A DNA stretch of 64,000 nt. Origin: Limnobacter litoralis (GTDB lineage: Bacteria > Pseudomonadota > Gammaproteobacteria > Burkholderiales > Burkholderiaceae_B). Within the stretch, counting starts at the first letter, position 1; each line of letters opens with the position of its first letter. Under the pieces are notes generated by a model. That model did no database searches. It was not told where the DNA came from and saw only the letters and a program-made list of their open reading frames with translations. This document shows, one piece after another, positions 17,071 through 27,248 of the stretch. Position numbers and translations under genes: made by a program. The stretch is from contig NZ_BSOJ01000038.1 of NCBI RefSeq assembly GCF_030160455.1, positions 1 to 64,000 on the forward strand. The letters run 5' to 3'.

Positions 17071-17093
17071 GCGTCCACAAACAGGCACACGCC

Positions 17094-17921
17094 ATGATCG
17101 AAATTTCCGAAGGCCAATACGCCTACTTCGCTTCAGATCTCCATTTGTCCGAAAAAACACCTGACACGCTGACGGCGTTTACACGTTGGCTGGCCTCGGT
17201 GGCTCAGGCGGACAACCTGATCTTTCTGTTGGGCGACTTGTTTGAAGTGTGGCTCGGAGACGATCACTCGGATGCCGTGTCAATTGAAGTGTCAAAAGCC
17301 ATCTACAACGCAAAGCTGGCCGGTGCCAGGGTCTTTTTCATGCATGGCAACCGCGACTTCCTGTTGGGCGAACAGTTTGCTGAAGCCAGTGGAATGGAAA
17401 TTCTGGAGGATCCGGACTTTATTCGGGTTGGCAACCAAATCATTCTGATCTCGCATGGCGACCAATTGTGCACTGACGACAAGGCCTATCAAAAATTCCG
17501 CCTGCAGAGTCGGGACGAGGCCTGGAAAGAAGGCTTTTTGAGCCGACCCATCGAAGAGAGAATGGCCATAGCTGGTTCAATTCGGGATGAAAGCAAACGT
17601 CACAAATCCAGCAGTGCGCTGAGCATCATGGACACCAATTCGGACGCTGTAGAAAACGCGTTTAAAGGCAAATGGCCCGACGGTTGTCTGATTGGTAGAA
17701 GCCAGGTCATCATTCATGGCCACACACACCGCTGTGCGGTGCATGGGCCCGAGGCGACACCCCTGCACGCAGCTGGCCAATCATGCAGTGGTCAGCTTGA
17801 AAATCACACCAGAATTGTACTTCCTGACTGGAATTACGACGCCACTGAAAACACATCACACAAAGGTGGGTACCTGCAACTCACTTCGGATGGTCAATAC
17901 ACCCTGACCGTGTTCAATTAG
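17094..17921 (+). CDS. lpxH: UDP-2,3-diacylglucosamine diphosphatase
   Basis: 275 aa calcineurin-type metallophosphatase making lipid X in lipid A synthesis, peripheral at the inner membrane. Metal ligands are visible: SDLHLSE (Asp15, His17), [11 protein letters not shown] (Asp48), MHGNRDFL (Asn86), [11 protein letters not shown], and HGHTHR near residue 207. It is about 30 aa longer than E. coli LpxH, through extensions in the second half. It follows a terminator, so it probably has its own promoter. Its last four bases overlap the end of convergent cysE. Confidence 0.95.
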   Translation: MIEISEGQYAYFASDLHLSEKTPDTLTAFTRWLASVAQADNLIFLLGDLFEVWLGDDHSDAVSIEVSKAIYNAKLAGARVFFMHGNRDFLLGEQFAEASGMEILEDPDFIRVGNQIILISHGDQLCTDDKAYQKFRLQSRDEAWKEGFLSRPIEERMAIAGSIRDESKRHKSSSALSIMDTNSDAVENAFKGKWPDGCLIGRSQVIIHGHTHRCAVHGPEATPLHAAGQSCSGQLENHTRIVLPDWNYDATENTSHKGGYLQLTSDGQYTLTVFN

Positions 17922-18682
17922 TCGTCCACAAGCTTGTTCAAGGCTTTCAGCTCTTCGCAATCCTTGCCGGGCAGAGTTGCCCCCTGTTTTCCGTCGCTTA
18001 ACTGACCTTCCAGGTGCTCAATGCGTTGCTGCTGGGCAATCGCCTGTTCAATCAATCCATGAATCGCCTTAATCAATGGATCATCCCCATTCTTTGACAA
18101 ACCATAGGCCGCAAACTCTTCCCGGCTTGGCATGGGTGTGGGGGGTCGGTCAGTGGCTTGTGCCGGGCTGTCTTTCACAACGATTCGGGCGGGATTACCC
18201 ACCGCAGTGGCACCGGCAGGCACCGCCTTGGTGACCACCGCGTTGGACCCTATTTTTGCATTCGCGCCCACAGTAAACGGTCCCAGCACTTGTGCACCTG
18301 CGCCCACCACCACACCACTTTCCAGCGTGGGGTGGCGTTTGCCTTCGTTCAAGCTGGTGCCGCCCAAAGTCACGCCTTGATAAATCGTGCAATCGTCGTG
18401 AATTTCTGCCGTCTCACCGATGACCACACCCATGCCGTGGTCAATGAAAACCCGGCGTCCCACTTTGGCACCCGGATGAATTTCGACCCCGGTCAGCAAG
18501 CGCCCCAGGTGAGAAATAAATCGAGCGAGCGTGATGCAGCCATAACCCCAAAAAACATGAGCCAGACGGTGCCACCAAACGGCGTGCAAACCTGGGTAGC
18601 ACAAAAAAACTTCCAGCCTGTTTCTCGCAGCGGGGTCTTTGTGCAATATGTTGTCAATGTCTTCTCGCAATTGGCTGAACAT
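17918..18682 (-). CDS. cysE: Serine O-acetyltransferase
   Basis: 254 aa of the short CysE form, with a left-handed beta-helix of hexapeptide repeats. It acetylates serine with acetyl-CoA, the first step of cysteine synthesis. An N-terminal helical part precedes [20 protein letters not shown] and VVIGETAEI (about 66-95), where the catalytic His/Asp lie. The repeat domain ends near residue 170; a long charged tail of about 70 residues follows and lacks the usual feedback-complex C-terminal Ile. It converges on lpxH with a 4-bp overlap. Confidence 0.95.
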   Translation of the reverse strand: MFSQLREDIDNILHKDPAARNRLEVFLCYPGLHAVWWHRLAHVFWGYGCITLARFISHLGRLLTGVEIHPGAKVGRRVFIDHGMGVVIGETAEIHDDCTIYQGVTLGGTSLNEGKRHPTLESGVVVGAGAQVLGPFTVGANAKIGSNAVVTKAVPAGATAVGNPARIVVKDSPAQATDRPPTPMPSREEFAAYGLSKNGDDPLIKAIHGLIEQAIAQQQRIEHLEGQLSDGKQGATLPGKDCEELKALNKLVDD

Positions 18683-18750
18683 CAGAACTTACCCGGAATT
18701 GACGGATTGAGCCAAAGTGTACCAGTTGGCAGACCCATTCGGCAGCCCGA

Positions 18751-19578
18751 TCAAGCTGAACCGTCGGGCTTACTCGCGCCGCGCTCATGCGGATACAGCC
18801 TGCCCTCAGCCACGCGAACTACGTCAGACAGAAAGCCCCTCAACATGTCCACCTCCTCCTGTTCAAGCTGCGCCCGCCCCAGCAACTTGCCCAAACGATG
18901 CACCAGCTTTTTGGGCTTGTCCGGATTCAGAAAATCCACTTTTTCCATGGCTTGCAACCAATGCGCTTTCAACTGCTCAACGGCCTGAACCGTGGCTGGG
19001 TTGGATTGTCGGTTGGGATCAATCTGGACATCACGGGTCAGCGGCAACGCGCTACCGGGCTTATTCTCGAAATGACGGCGAAGTGCATAGCAAACAATCT
19101 GGGCAGCCTGCGACAGATTCAGCGAGTTGTAGACTGGATTGGACGGAATGTACACCTGCCGGTTACAAGCCAACAGCTCTTCGTTGGTCAAGCCGGTTCT
19201 TTCGGCACCAAGCACAAAGGCAACCCGTTTACCGGTCTGCTCTAGAGCCTGTTCGCTGTCTGCCGCCGCCTGCTCGGGGCTCATCAGCACTGGTCCAAGC
19301 TCTCGAATGCGGGCGGACAGCGCATACGCGCAGACAGTGTCGTGCAAAGCGTCGGACAAACTGTCATACACCTGCGCCCGCTGCAACACATCGGTTGCCC
19401 CACTGGCCAGGGCAATGGCGTCGTCTTGTTGATGCAGGTCAGGCTGCTTGGGCATCACCAGGCGCAGGTCTGACAATCCCATCGTCTTCATGGCCCGGGC
19501 CACCGAACCGACGTTGCCCGGATGACTCGTTTTTACGAGAACAATCGAAATAGACTCCAGAGAATTGGCTTTGCTCAT
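18751..19578 (-). CDS. trmJ: tRNA (Cm32/Um32) 2'-O-methyltransferase, TrmJ family
   Basis: 275 aa SPOUT methyltransferase. N-terminal HPGNVGSVARAMKTMG (about 19-34), FVLGAERTGLTNEEL (about 121-135) and VYIPSNPVYNSLNLSQA (about 142-158) are the three trefoil-knot motifs of the TrmJ/TrmH class. TrmJ modifies position 32 in the anticodon loop of several tRNAs. It is divergent from suhB with a very short shared region, and a TATAAT box for suhB falls just beside the trmJ start codon. Confidence 0.92.
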   Translation of the reverse strand: MSKANSLESISIVLVKTSHPGNVGSVARAMKTMGLSDLRLVMPKQPDLHQQDDAIALASGATDVLQRAQVYDSLSDALHDTVCAYALSARIRELGPVLMSPEQAAADSEQALEQTGKRVAFVLGAERTGLTNEELLACNRQVYIPSNPVYNSLNLSQAAQIVCYALRRHFENKPGSALPLTRDVQIDPNRQSNPATVQAVEQLKAHWLQAMEKVDFLNPDKPKKLVHRLGKLLGRAQLEQEEVDMLRGFLSDVVRVAEGRLYPHERGASKPDGSA

Positions 19579-19619
19579 TTATAATGTCAGGTTAACAATC
19601 TATGAATGAAGGACAAGTC

Positions 19620-20387
19620 ATGCATCCAATGCTCAACGTGGCTGTTAAGGCCGCACGCGCCGCGGGGAAAATCATCAACCGGGCGGAGCTGGACCTTGAC
19701 CAGTTGAAAATCGGTCTGAAAGGACCCAACGACTTTGTCACTGAAACCGATCAGGCTGCTGAAGCGGCCATCATCGAAGTGCTCAAACAGGCCTTCCCCT
19801 CTCACGCCATTCTAGCCGAGGAAAGTGGCGCGTCTGGCCAGTCCGAGTACGAGTGGGTGATTGATCCCATTGATGGCACGGCCAACTTCATTCACGGTTA
19901 CCCCCATTACGCCATTTCAATTGCCTTGCGTGTCAACGGCAATGTACAGCAAGCCGTGGTGTACAACCCGGCCACCAATGATCTGTTTACAGCGTCCAAA
20001 GGCGAAGGTGCCTTTTTAAACAACCGGCGCATTCGCGTGTCTCGCCGCGCCAAGCCGCACGAATTTCTGGTGGGTTTTGCCTTCCCCAGTGGAAAAACCG
20101 AAGGGTTTGACCACATCAAAAAGAAGATGCTGGCCCTGACAGAAAGCACTGCAGGCATCCGCAAATCTGGATCGGCTGTGCTTGATCTTGCTTACGTGGC
20201 CTGCGGTCGCCTGGATGGCTACCTGTGCTTTGGCCTGAAGCCTTGGGATCTCGCTGCCGGCGTCTTGCTGATTTCCGAGGCGGGCGGCCTGATGACCGAC
20301 CCGGACGGCAACAGCAACTTTTTTGAAACTGGCGATGCGGTTGCAGGCAACCCCAAAGCGCTTCAATACCTCATCAGCTTCAAATAA
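19620..20387 (+). CDS. suhB: Inositol-1-monophosphatase family protein SuhB
   Basis: 255 aa. The metal-binding signature is complete: LAEESG, WVIDPIDGTANFIHGYP (about 80-96), and the late SGSAVLDLAYVACGRLDGY motif. Besides hydrolysing inositol phosphates, SuhB in proteobacteria helps rRNA antitermination. I chose ATG 19620 (MHPML) because GAAGGA lies 7 nt upstream; the ATG at 19602 has no ribosome binding site. A TATAAT at 19580-19585 is the likely -10. mutS starts 6 bp after its stop. Confidence 0.94.
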   Translation: MHPMLNVAVKAARAAGKIINRAELDLDQLKIGLKGPNDFVTETDQAAEAAIIEVLKQAFPSHAILAEESGASGQSEYEWVIDPIDGTANFIHGYPHYAISIALRVNGNVQQAVVYNPATNDLFTASKGEGAFLNNRRIRVSRRAKPHEFLVGFAFPSGKTEGFDHIKKKMLALTESTAGIRKSGSAVLDLAYVACGRLDGYLCFGLKPWDLAAGVLLISEAGGLMTDPDGNSNFFETGDAVAGNPKALQYLISFK

Positions 20388-20393
20388 CCGGCC

Positions 20394-23066
20394 TTGAGTT
20401 CACTTCAGACAGACATCGTCCAGTCACAAACACCATCGGGGTTTGAACAGCACACCCCGATGATGCAGCAGTATTTGCAGCTCAAATCCACCCAGCCTGA
20501 CAAGCTTCTGTTCTACCGGATGGGCGACTTCTATGAGCTGTTTTTCGAAGACGCCGAGCTGGCCGCCCAGCTCTTGCAAATCACGCTGACCCATCGTGGC
20601 CAATCGGCCGGCAAACCGATCCCGATGGCGGGTGTGCCCTTTCACGCGGTGGATCAATACCTCGCCAAACTGGTGGCTTTGGGCCATTCTGTGGCCATCT
20701 GCGAGCAGGTCGGAACACCGGGTGCCACAAAGGGCCCCATGGAACGCAAAGTGGCGCGCGTGGTCACACCGGGCACACTGACCGAATCCACCCTGCTTCC
20801 CGATCAAGAAAACAAGACACTGGTCAGCCTGTATTCGGAAGATGGTCGGCTTTGGGGCGTCTGTTGTGTGGCACTTTCAGCGGGCAGTGTACGGCTGCTG
20901 GAATGCACCAACCCTGCCCTGCTGGCCAACCTGGCCCGCTTTAACCCGGCAGAGGTGCTGGTCAACGACAAAAAATACGCCCAGGGAATGGGTTTGCCGA
21001 AGGCCATGGAGCGCCCGGCCTGGCATTTCGATGCAGGTTTGGCCAACAACCACCTGATGCAGACCCTGCAGGCCGCCAACCTGCAAAGTCTTGAATTGGA
21101 CAAGGCACCGCTGGCCGCCAAAGCCATGGGAGCAGCCCTTCAGTACGCGCGTGAAACGCATCTGAATGTGGATCACTTTCAACACCTGTCCGACATTCGC
21201 ATAGAACAGGAAAGCAGCTTTCTGACCCTGGATGAAACCGCCCGAAGAAATCTGGAACTGTTGGAGACATTGCGAGGTGAATCTGCGCCCACCTTGTTCT
21301 CCAGAATCAACAAGACCGGCAGCGCGATGGGCGCACGAAGACTGCGCCAATGGATCATTGAGCCACTTCGCGACCTGGCGCTTATCGAGGAACGCCAGCG
21401 CCGCATCGCTGTGCTGTTGCAGAGCAAACCCATGGCCGCGCAGTGTCTGGCTCAATCCCTGATTGGCCTGATTCGAGGTCAGGCAGACATTGAGCGCATC
21501 AGCAGTCGCATAGCGATGCAGACGGTCAAGCCCAGAGACTTGCTTGCACTGCGGGAGTCACTGGCCCAGTTGCCAGAACTGATTCAACTTTTGTCTGCCG
21601 ACAACACAGCGCCAGACCCCATCGACTACCGCGTGTTCGAACCTTATCGACAAGCGATGGTGCTGCCACCTGAACTGGCCGACACCCTGAACAGAGCCCT
21701 TTCCGATTCGCCACCCGTGTTGTTGCGCGATGGAGGGGTGATTGCCGACGGTTATGACGCTGATCTCGACGAACTACGGCAAATTCAAACCGGCAGCGGC
21801 CAATTCCTGATCCAGCTCGAAGCCAAAGAACGTGAACGCACCGGCATTGCCAACCTCAAAGTGGAGTTCAATCGGGTTCACGGCTATTACATTGAAGTGT
21901 CGTCGGCCCAAAGCGAGAAGGTGCCAGCCCATTACGTTCGACGACAAACCATGAAAAACGCTGAACGCTACATCACCGATGAGCTGAAAGCATTTGAAGA
22001 AAAGGCCCTGTCTGCCAAAGACAAGGCATTGGCACTGGAAAAACAACTTTACGAGACACTTCAGGCCTGGCTGTTCCAGTTCATCGCACCACTACAGACC
22101 TTGGCCCAGGCGCTGTCTGAACTGGATGCACTTGCCGCGCTTGCGCGGGTTGCTTTCGAGTCCGACTGGGTCTGTCCGCAGATGGTCAAGAACTCACTCA
22201 TCGACATCGCAGAGGGTCGCCACCCTGTGCTTGAAACCCAGGTTGAGCAATTCACACCCAACGACTGCCAGCTTTATCCAGGCAAGCACATGGCGCTGAT
22301 CACCGGACCCAACATGGGCGGAAAAAGCACCTACATGCGCCAGACTGCCCTGATCGCGCTGTTGGCCCACATGGGGTCATTTGTGCCCGCCAAACAGGCT
22401 CAAATCGGCATTCTGGATCGAATTTTTACTCGAATCGGCGCGTCCGACGATCTTGCCGGTGGGCGCTCCACCTTCATGGTTGAAATGACGGAGGCAGCCA
22501 CCATTGTTCGACAGGCAACGCCATCAAGCTTGGTCATCATGGATGAAATTGGCAGGGGGACCTCCACCTTCGATGGCCTTTCACTGGCCTGGGAAATTGC
22601 CAAACGACTGGCTGGAGCCAATCGCTGTCTGACACTGTTTGCCACCCATTATTTCGAAATCACGCAAATGGCCAGTGAATTGGACAGCGTGTTTAACGTG
22701 CACCTGTCTGCCACTGAACAGGCGGGTAAGCTCTATTTTCTGCACAAAATACAGGCAGGACCCGCCAACCAGAGCTACGGCCTACAAGTTGCGAAACTGG
22801 CAGGGCTACCCGCGCTGGTGGTCAAAGGCGCCCAGAAAAAGCTTCAAGAACTGGAGGCTGAAAAGCGGGCACAGACGCCACAAGGTGACTTGTTTGCAAG
22901 CGCAGAGTCGGTGCCACCCGGCTCGGCCCATTCAAACTCGCCCTCGGCCGAAGACCTGTCGGCCAGATTGCTTGCTGAAAAAATAGATGAGCTTGATCCT
23001 GATGAATTAAGCCCGCGAGAGGCACTGGACTTGCTGTTCCAACTCAAAAACATTCGCAATCACTAA
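20394..23066 (+). CDS. mutS: DNA mismatch repair protein MutS
   Basis: 890 aa, full-length MutS that binds mismatches and recruits MutL. The mismatch-reading FYRMGDFYE motif (Phe-x-Glu type) is near residues 40-48. The Walker [10 protein letters not shown] is near 638-646, then [19 protein letters not shown] and the Walker [16 protein letters not shown] (about 710-724). The C-terminus ends in a helix-turn-helix dimerisation part and a tail (LDLLFQLKN). The start is TTG 20394, just after suhB, upstream of the conserved HTPMMQQYL. No ATG gives a full N-terminal domain. Confidence 0.96.
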   Translation: MSSLQTDIVQSQTPSGFEQHTPMMQQYLQLKSTQPDKLLFYRMGDFYELFFEDAELAAQLLQITLTHRGQSAGKPIPMAGVPFHAVDQYLAKLVALGHSVAICEQVGTPGATKGPMERKVARVVTPGTLTESTLLPDQENKTLVSLYSEDGRLWGVCCVALSAGSVRLLECTNPALLANLARFNPAEVLVNDKKYAQGMGLPKAMERPAWHFDAGLANNHLMQTLQAANLQSLELDKAPLAAKAMGAALQYARETHLNVDHFQHLSDIRIEQESSFLTLDETARRNLELLETLRGESAPTLFSRINKTGSAMGARRLRQWIIEPLRDLALIEERQRRIAVLLQSKPMAAQCLAQSLIGLIRGQADIERISSRIAMQTVKPRDLLALRESLAQLPELIQLLSADNTAPDPIDYRVFEPYRQAMVLPPELADTLNRALSDSPPVLLRDGGVIADGYDADLDELRQIQTGSGQFLIQLEAKERERTGIANLKVEFNRVHGYYIEVSSAQSEKVPAHYVRRQTMKNAERYITDELKAFEEKALSAKDKALALEKQLYETLQAWLFQFIAPLQTLAQALSELDALAALARVAFESDWVCPQMVKNSLIDIAEGRHPVLETQVEQFTPNDCQLYPGKHMALITGPNMGGKSTYMRQTALIALLAHMGSFVPAKQAQIGILDRIFTRIGASDDLAGGRSTFMVEMTEAATIVRQATPSSLVIMDEIGRGTSTFDGLSLAWEIAKRLAGANRCLTLFATHYFEITQMASELDSVFNVHLSATEQAGKLYFLHKIQAGPANQSYGLQVAKLAGLPALVVKGAQKKLQELEAEKRAQTPQGDLFASAESVPPGSAHSNSPSAEDLSARLLAEKIDELDPDELSPREALDLLFQLKNIRNH

Positions 23067-23094
23067 ACCCATGCGCACGTTACCAAGGCCATCA

Positions 23095-24099
23095 ATGATC
23101 AAACCCATCTTGTTGACCTTGGCCTTGTTGACTTTCAAGACGAGCCTGGCCAGCGACCTTCCACACACCCACCCCACCAGCACACCCCTGACTTTCGCAC
23201 TCATTGGTGACCAGCCTTACGGCGCTTTTTTTGTGTCATCGACTGACAAGGTCATTCAAGCGGTGAATTCGCGACCTGAAGTGCAGTGGGTTTTGCATGT
23301 GGGCGACATCAAGGGAGGCGGTGAACGCTGCGACAACGACTTGCTGAAGGCACGCATTGCCCAGCTCAACCAAAGCCAAAAACCGCTTTACTACACGCCG
23401 GGCGACAATGAATGGACCGACTGCCATCGTGATTCGAATGGCAATTACAATTCGCAGGAACGACTCGCCTTTCTGAGAAAAATTGCCTTTGCCAAGCCTC
23501 AATCACTCGGGCAACACCCGGCACCCGTTCTTCAGCAAAACAAACAATTTCCAGAAAACGCGATGTGGCGAATTGGAAATACCCTGTTCGTGACCCTGAA
23601 CGTGCCAGGCAGCAACAATGACCTTGAAGCGCCAGCCAGTCGAAAGGAAAGCCCAGAAGCCATTGAGGCCAGCTATTTGAGCAGGGAACGCGCCAACGAA
23701 CAATGGCTGCAAAAGGCTGCCGGCGAATTCAACAAAGAAAGCCCACCCACAGAAACGGTGATTGCCATGCAGGCCAATCCACTGGACGGTTCGGGCGGTG
23801 GATGGCTGGGAAAATTGTTGAACGCCCCCAATGGTTACGCATCCATCATGAAGGCCATCGCAGGTTATGTAGACACCACGCAAAGGCCGGTTTTGCTTGC
23901 GCATGGTGACACACATCGCTTTGTGTTTGATCAACCCGACCTAAGTCGATTCGACCCCTCATTCAAGCATCCGGAACTGTTCCATCGGGTTGAGGGCTGG
24001 GGGCATCCGTTCTACAACGAATGGGTACGAATCACGGTGCGATCAGGTCAAGAATCGCCATTCAACGCAGAAAGCGTTTCGATTCAAACCGGGCCTTAG
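23095..24099 (+). CDS. Exported metallophosphoesterase-like protein
   Basis: About 334 aa with a clear signal peptide (MIKPILLTLALLTFKTSLA). The mature part opens with TFALIGDQPYG and later has VLHVGDIKGGGERC and YTPGDNEWTDC, resembling the first metal motifs of calcineurin-type phosphoesterases (D-x-Q, G-D, G-D-N-E). VLLAHGDTHRFVFD near residue 273 is the final histidine motif. The substrate is unknown; periplasmic location is inferred. ATG 23095 has AAGG at a normal distance; the ATG at 23071 has none. Its stop overlaps the end of slyD by 4 bp. Confidence 0.85.
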   Translation: MIKPILLTLALLTFKTSLASDLPHTHPTSTPLTFALIGDQPYGAFFVSSTDKVIQAVNSRPEVQWVLHVGDIKGGGERCDNDLLKARIAQLNQSQKPLYYTPGDNEWTDCHRDSNGNYNSQERLAFLRKIAFAKPQSLGQHPAPVLQQNKQFPENAMWRIGNTLFVTLNVPGSNNDLEAPASRKESPEAIEASYLSRERANEQWLQKAAGEFNKESPPTETVIAMQANPLDGSGGGWLGKLLNAPNGYASIMKAIAGYVDTTQRPVLLAHGDTHRFVFDQPDLSRFDPSFKHPELFHRVEGWGHPFYNEWVRITVRSGQESPFNAESVSIQTGP

Positions 24100-24644
24100 T
24101 GCAACTTTGACGCATCCGGATTGGGCGCCACACTGAACAGCGACTGGGTGGCAGCACCCACTGCCAACTCTTCAGCGCTGGCCTCACGAATATCGATGAC
24201 CCTCAAAGCGTAGCGCAATGCAATTCCCGCAAATGGGTGATTGCCGTCCAACACAACCTTGCCGTCCGCAATGTCAGTCACGGTCCACAAACGCCCAAAT
24301 CCGGTGTTGTCCTCGTCGGCCTTCAGGTCGGCTACGTCCTCGCCTTCGGTGGGCACCTCTTCCAACTGCATTCCAACTTCAAGGTCTTCGGGAAAATTGG
24401 CAAGCTCTTCAATTCGCATCAACTCAGGGTCGAAGTCGCCAAATGCGTCATCGGGCTCTAGCTGAACAAAAACTTCCTCGCCGATTTCCTTGTTGTTCAA
24501 TGCTTCCTGAATTTTTGGAAACACTTCAGCATCAGCACCATGGAGGTACACAATGGGGTCGCCACCTTTTTCTTGAATCAATTCGCCCTGGGCATCCCTC
24601 AGTTCGAAATCAACGGTGATGACCTTGCCTGCCTCTACTCTCAT
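24096..24644 (-). CDS. slyD: FKBP-type peptidyl-prolyl isomerase, SlyD-like
   Basis: 182 aa. An FKBP domain is split by an insert-in-flap: VITVDFELRDAQGELI, then YLHGADAEVFPKIQEALN (about 48-65), a VQLEPDDAFGDFDPELM stretch, and VVLDGNHPFAGIALRYAL (about 129-146). SlyD proteins combine prolyl isomerase and chaperone activity. The His/Cys-rich metal-binding tail of E. coli SlyD is absent, so a nickel role is unlikely. It diverges from roxA and converges on the phosphoesterase gene. Confidence 0.92.
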   Translation of the reverse strand: MRVEAGKVITVDFELRDAQGELIQEKGGDPIVYLHGADAEVFPKIQEALNNKEIGEEVFVQLEPDDAFGDFDPELMRIEELANFPEDLEVGMQLEEVPTEGEDVADLKADEDNTGFGRLWTVTDIADGKVVLDGNHPFAGIALRYALRVIDIREASAEELAVGAATQSLFSVAPNPDASKLH

Positions 24645-24734
24645 GCGAGATTACTCCTGAATTCGCCAATCTTTCCGGCACGAAAAGCCGGGGTGCACTA
24701 TGATACCCGCAAAAGATCCCTCCCCTCAAACGCC

Positions 24735-25886
24735 ATGACCACTCAATTACTTAAACTCGCTGACACACCCGTCGATCAGTTCATGCAAGAAGACTGGCAT
24801 ATTCGGCCACGCTTGTTCAAAAATGCGATCCCTGATTTCGAAGCCGTGTGCGACCTCGAAACCGTGTTTGAGATGGCCAGCGACGAAGACATTGAAAGTC
24901 GCCTGATTCAACGCGACGGACAGAACTGGAGCCTTGTACACGGTCCTTTTGAAGCGCTGCCAAGCCTTGAGCAACCCAACTGGACGGTGCTTGTCCAGGG
25001 AATCGACCACCACCTGCCAGAGGCCTACGACCTTTTACAATTGTTCAGGTTCATTCCCGATGCACGACTGGACGACATCATGCTGAGTCTGGCCAGCCAC
25101 GGGGGAGGTGTCGGGCCTCATTATGATTCGTACGATGTGTTCCTGTTGCAAATGCACGGCAAGCGCCGCTGGAAGATTGGACCGTTGACTGACAGCACGC
25201 TGAAGAAGGACGCTCCGCTCAAAATTCTGGAACATTTCACACCCACCGAAGAGTTTCTGCTAGAGCCAGGCGACATGCTCTACCTGCCCCCCAATTATGG
25301 CCATGATGGGGTCGCTGAAGGGGTTTGCACGACTTTAAGCATCGGCTTTCGCGCGCTCAACAAGGCAGAGGTTGTTTCAGGCATTTTGCATGACTTTGCA
25401 GACCGGATTCAAAGCGACGAAACACTTAAAAAGCAGCTTTTCAGTGACCCCGGTCGAGGCCTTCAAAGCAGACCGGCCAACCTTCCAGACGATCTGATTG
25501 AATTCGCCCTCACACTGATGCGTGAATTCAAACCTGGGGAGGACGAAATTGCAGTCAGCTTGGGGAAAATGCTGACGGAGCCCAAGCCAATTGTGTATTA
25601 CGAAAACAACACGGAAGACATGACTATTGAGGAAATACGACACACCTTAATTGAACGCGGAATTGCACTCAGCATGAAAACCCGAATGCTGGTGGGCAAA
25701 ACCAGTGTCTTTATCAACGGTGAATGCGTCAAACCTAAAAGAAAAGAGACCTATGAATTTCTGTCAAATTTAGCCAATTCAAGGCAATTGGAGCCAAAAG
25801 AGGTCAATTCAGCATTTGTCAACGAAGAGGCAGCCTTTTTCGTTATAGGATTTGCGAAGGCTGGCTGGATTGACACTTTGTTTTGA
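24735..25886 (+). CDS. roxA: Ribosomal protein uL16 3-hydroxylase, JmjC/cupin type
   Basis: 383 aa 2-oxoglutarate/Fe(II) oxygenase of the YcfD/RoxA family, which hydroxylates an arginine of ribosomal protein L16. The iron motif is HYDSYD (about 131-136) with the distal histidine in PNYGHDGVAEG (about 185-195). KRRWKIG precedes a typical acidic lid. The C-terminal dimerisation/winged-helix part is present. ATG 24735 fits the family start; upstream in-frame codons lie in the slyD promoter region and do not resemble the family. Confidence 0.92.
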   Translation: MTTQLLKLADTPVDQFMQEDWHIRPRLFKNAIPDFEAVCDLETVFEMASDEDIESRLIQRDGQNWSLVHGPFEALPSLEQPNWTVLVQGIDHHLPEAYDLLQLFRFIPDARLDDIMLSLASHGGGVGPHYDSYDVFLLQMHGKRRWKIGPLTDSTLKKDAPLKILEHFTPTEEFLLEPGDMLYLPPNYGHDGVAEGVCTTLSIGFRALNKAEVVSGILHDFADRIQSDETLKKQLFSDPGRGLQSRPANLPDDLIEFALTLMREFKPGEDEIAVSLGKMLTEPKPIVYYENNTEDMTIEEIRHTLIERGIALSMKTRMLVGKTSVFINGECVKPKRKETYEFLSNLANSRQLEPKEVNSAFVNEEAAFFVIGFAKAGWIDTLF

Positions 25887-25964
25887 TTTATCAATACTCA
25901 CAAAGTTCAATGGTTTTGCGAAGTCAATAGTAGATTGATTCGAAACCGGGAAATCAAGTTCCAC

Positions 25965-25992
25965 TTGAAATCCCTGTGCCATTCGTTAAAAT
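25965..25992 (+). promoter_or_regulatory. Candidate sigma-70 promoter for the small lipoprotein
   Basis: TTGAAA (25965-25970), 16-bp spacer, TAAAAT (25987-25992). It lies 133 bp upstream of the lipoprotein start, implying a 5' leader of roughly 125 nt. The 239-bp gap holds no gene. Confidence 0.45.
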
Positions 25993-26125
25993 TTGCTCGT
26001 TTTCCGTTGGAGTGCTTTAAAACCCTCCTCTGTTGGAAGATGGGTGAATTCTGCGAACCAGCTGTTTATTTACTCTTATTACGGCGTTTAGAGATAAGCG
26101 TTTTTTTTACCTCAAAGGATTAAAC

Positions 26126-26353
26126 ATGAAAAAGTCAATTTTGTTTGCATCATTGTTTGCACTGGCTTTGGCCGCTTGTGGCAAGAAAGAAGAAGCTCCT
26201 GCTCCTGCTCCAGCTCCTGCTGAGCAAGCTGCTCCTGCCGCTGCTCCTGCTGCCGCTCCAGCCGCTCCTGCTGCTGACGCTCCTGCTGCCGCTCCAGCCG
26301 CTCCTGCTGCTGACGCACCAGCTGCTGCTCCTGCAACAGAAGAGAAGAAGTAA
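26126..26353 (+). CDS. Small Ala/Pro-rich lipoprotein
   Basis: 75 aa. Residues 1-17 are a lipoprotein signal with the lipobox LAAC (Cys18), followed by GKKEEAP. The mature part is almost only Ala and Pro with a duplicated 14-residue block containing APAADAPAAAP, encoded by near-identical DNA repeats, and a charged end (EEKK). AAAGGA lies just before the ATG. Such low-complexity lipoproteins may act as flexible spacers from membrane to cell wall. No defined family; length may vary between strains because of the repeats. It is monocistronic, with its own promoter and terminator. Confidence 0.85.
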   Translation: MKKSILFASLFALALAACGKKEEAPAPAPAPAEQAAPAAAPAAAPAAPAADAPAAAPAAPAADAPAAAPATEEKK

Positions 26354-26378
26354 TTCTTCGCTGACTTGTTTCAGCCAA

Positions 26379-26407
26379 AAACCCTCCCCTCTGGGGAGGG
26401 TTTTTTT
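26379..26407 (+). terminator. Rho-independent terminator after the lipoprotein gene
   Basis: AAACCCTCCCC pairs with GGGGAGGGTTT around a 2-3 nt loop and ends in seven T. It reaches the stop of the convergent MBL-fold gene at 26406 and may serve both strands. Confidence 0.9.
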
Positions 26408-27239
26408 ATGCCTGCGCGGTGTTGTCCGCAGTCAGTATGTCCCTGACGTTCCACCAATCGAAACCGTTTTCCTGACAAGCCACGCCGAATCGAACACCGG
26501 CAGGCGCCAAGATGTCGTTCCACATCGTACGTACCAATTTCGCATCATTGGTGTTTTTGCTTAAGTGGGCAGCCACAGCAAACCGAAGTTTCCCACCCAC
26601 AAGTGACCGCAAAATCTCACAGGCTGTCTGGTTGCTCAAATGCCCGTAGTTTCCCCCCACACGCCTTTTCAAGCTGTCTGGATAGGGCGACTGCAGCAAC
26701 ATGTCAGGGCAGTGATTCGATTCAAGTATCAGCGCATCGGCCTTGCCCAGCATCCTCACCAAATGAGGCGTAGAGCTTCCGCAATCGGTCAGAATACCCA
26801 CATGGTACTGCCCGTCGGAAACAAGCATCTGGATGGGCTCCAGAGCATCGTGAGGCACGGGAAAGGGTTGAATGGAAAGTGAGCCGACCTCAAAAGCCTG
26901 ATGGCTTTCAATGAGATTGACCAAACCAGTCTGCAGGTATGCGGCATCGGTGCGCTTCGTACGAAGCGCTGCCCGCCAGGTACCGTGCGTCAAAAAGACT
27001 GGCGCATTGAATTTACGACTGAACTTGAACACACCACCGAGATGGTCGTCGTGCTCGTGAGTGACGATCAGCGCGTTCACCTGCTCTGGAGAGAGCCCCA
27101 TGCGATCCAGGCGTGCAACGGTGCCTTTGATGGTAAAGCCACAGTCGACCATGATCCGGGTCGGTGACGCCTGGTCGTTTGAAGACTCAAACAACCAGGC
27201 ATTGCCTTCACTGCCACTGCCCAAACTCGAGAAACGCAC
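26406..27239 (-). CDS. MBL-fold metallohydrolase (YycJ-like)
   Basis: 277 aa. The metallo-beta-lactamase motif THEHDDHLGG (about 60-69) gives the zinc ligands; later ILTDCGSSTP and ILESNHCPDML are the next ligand regions. The start MRFSSLGSGSEGNAW is typical of the YycJ/WalJ group, probable 5'-3' exonucleases or phosphodiesterases. It is the last gene of the dapA-bamC run, 9 bp after bamC. The activity is inferred from the family. Confidence 0.9.
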   Translation of the reverse strand: MRFSSLGSGSEGNAWLFESSNDQASPTRIMVDCGFTIKGTVARLDRMGLSPEQVNALIVTHEHDDHLGGVFKFSRKFNAPVFLTHGTWRAALRTKRTDAAYLQTGLVNLIESHQAFEVGSLSIQPFPVPHDALEPIQMLVSDGQYHVGILTDCGSSTPHLVRMLGKADALILESNHCPDMLLQSPYPDSLKRRVGGNYGHLSNQTACEILRSLVGGKLRFAVAAHLSKNTNDAKLVRTMWNDILAPAGVRFGVACQENGFDWWNVRDILTADNTAQA

Positions 27240-27248
27240 GGCCCCAGT

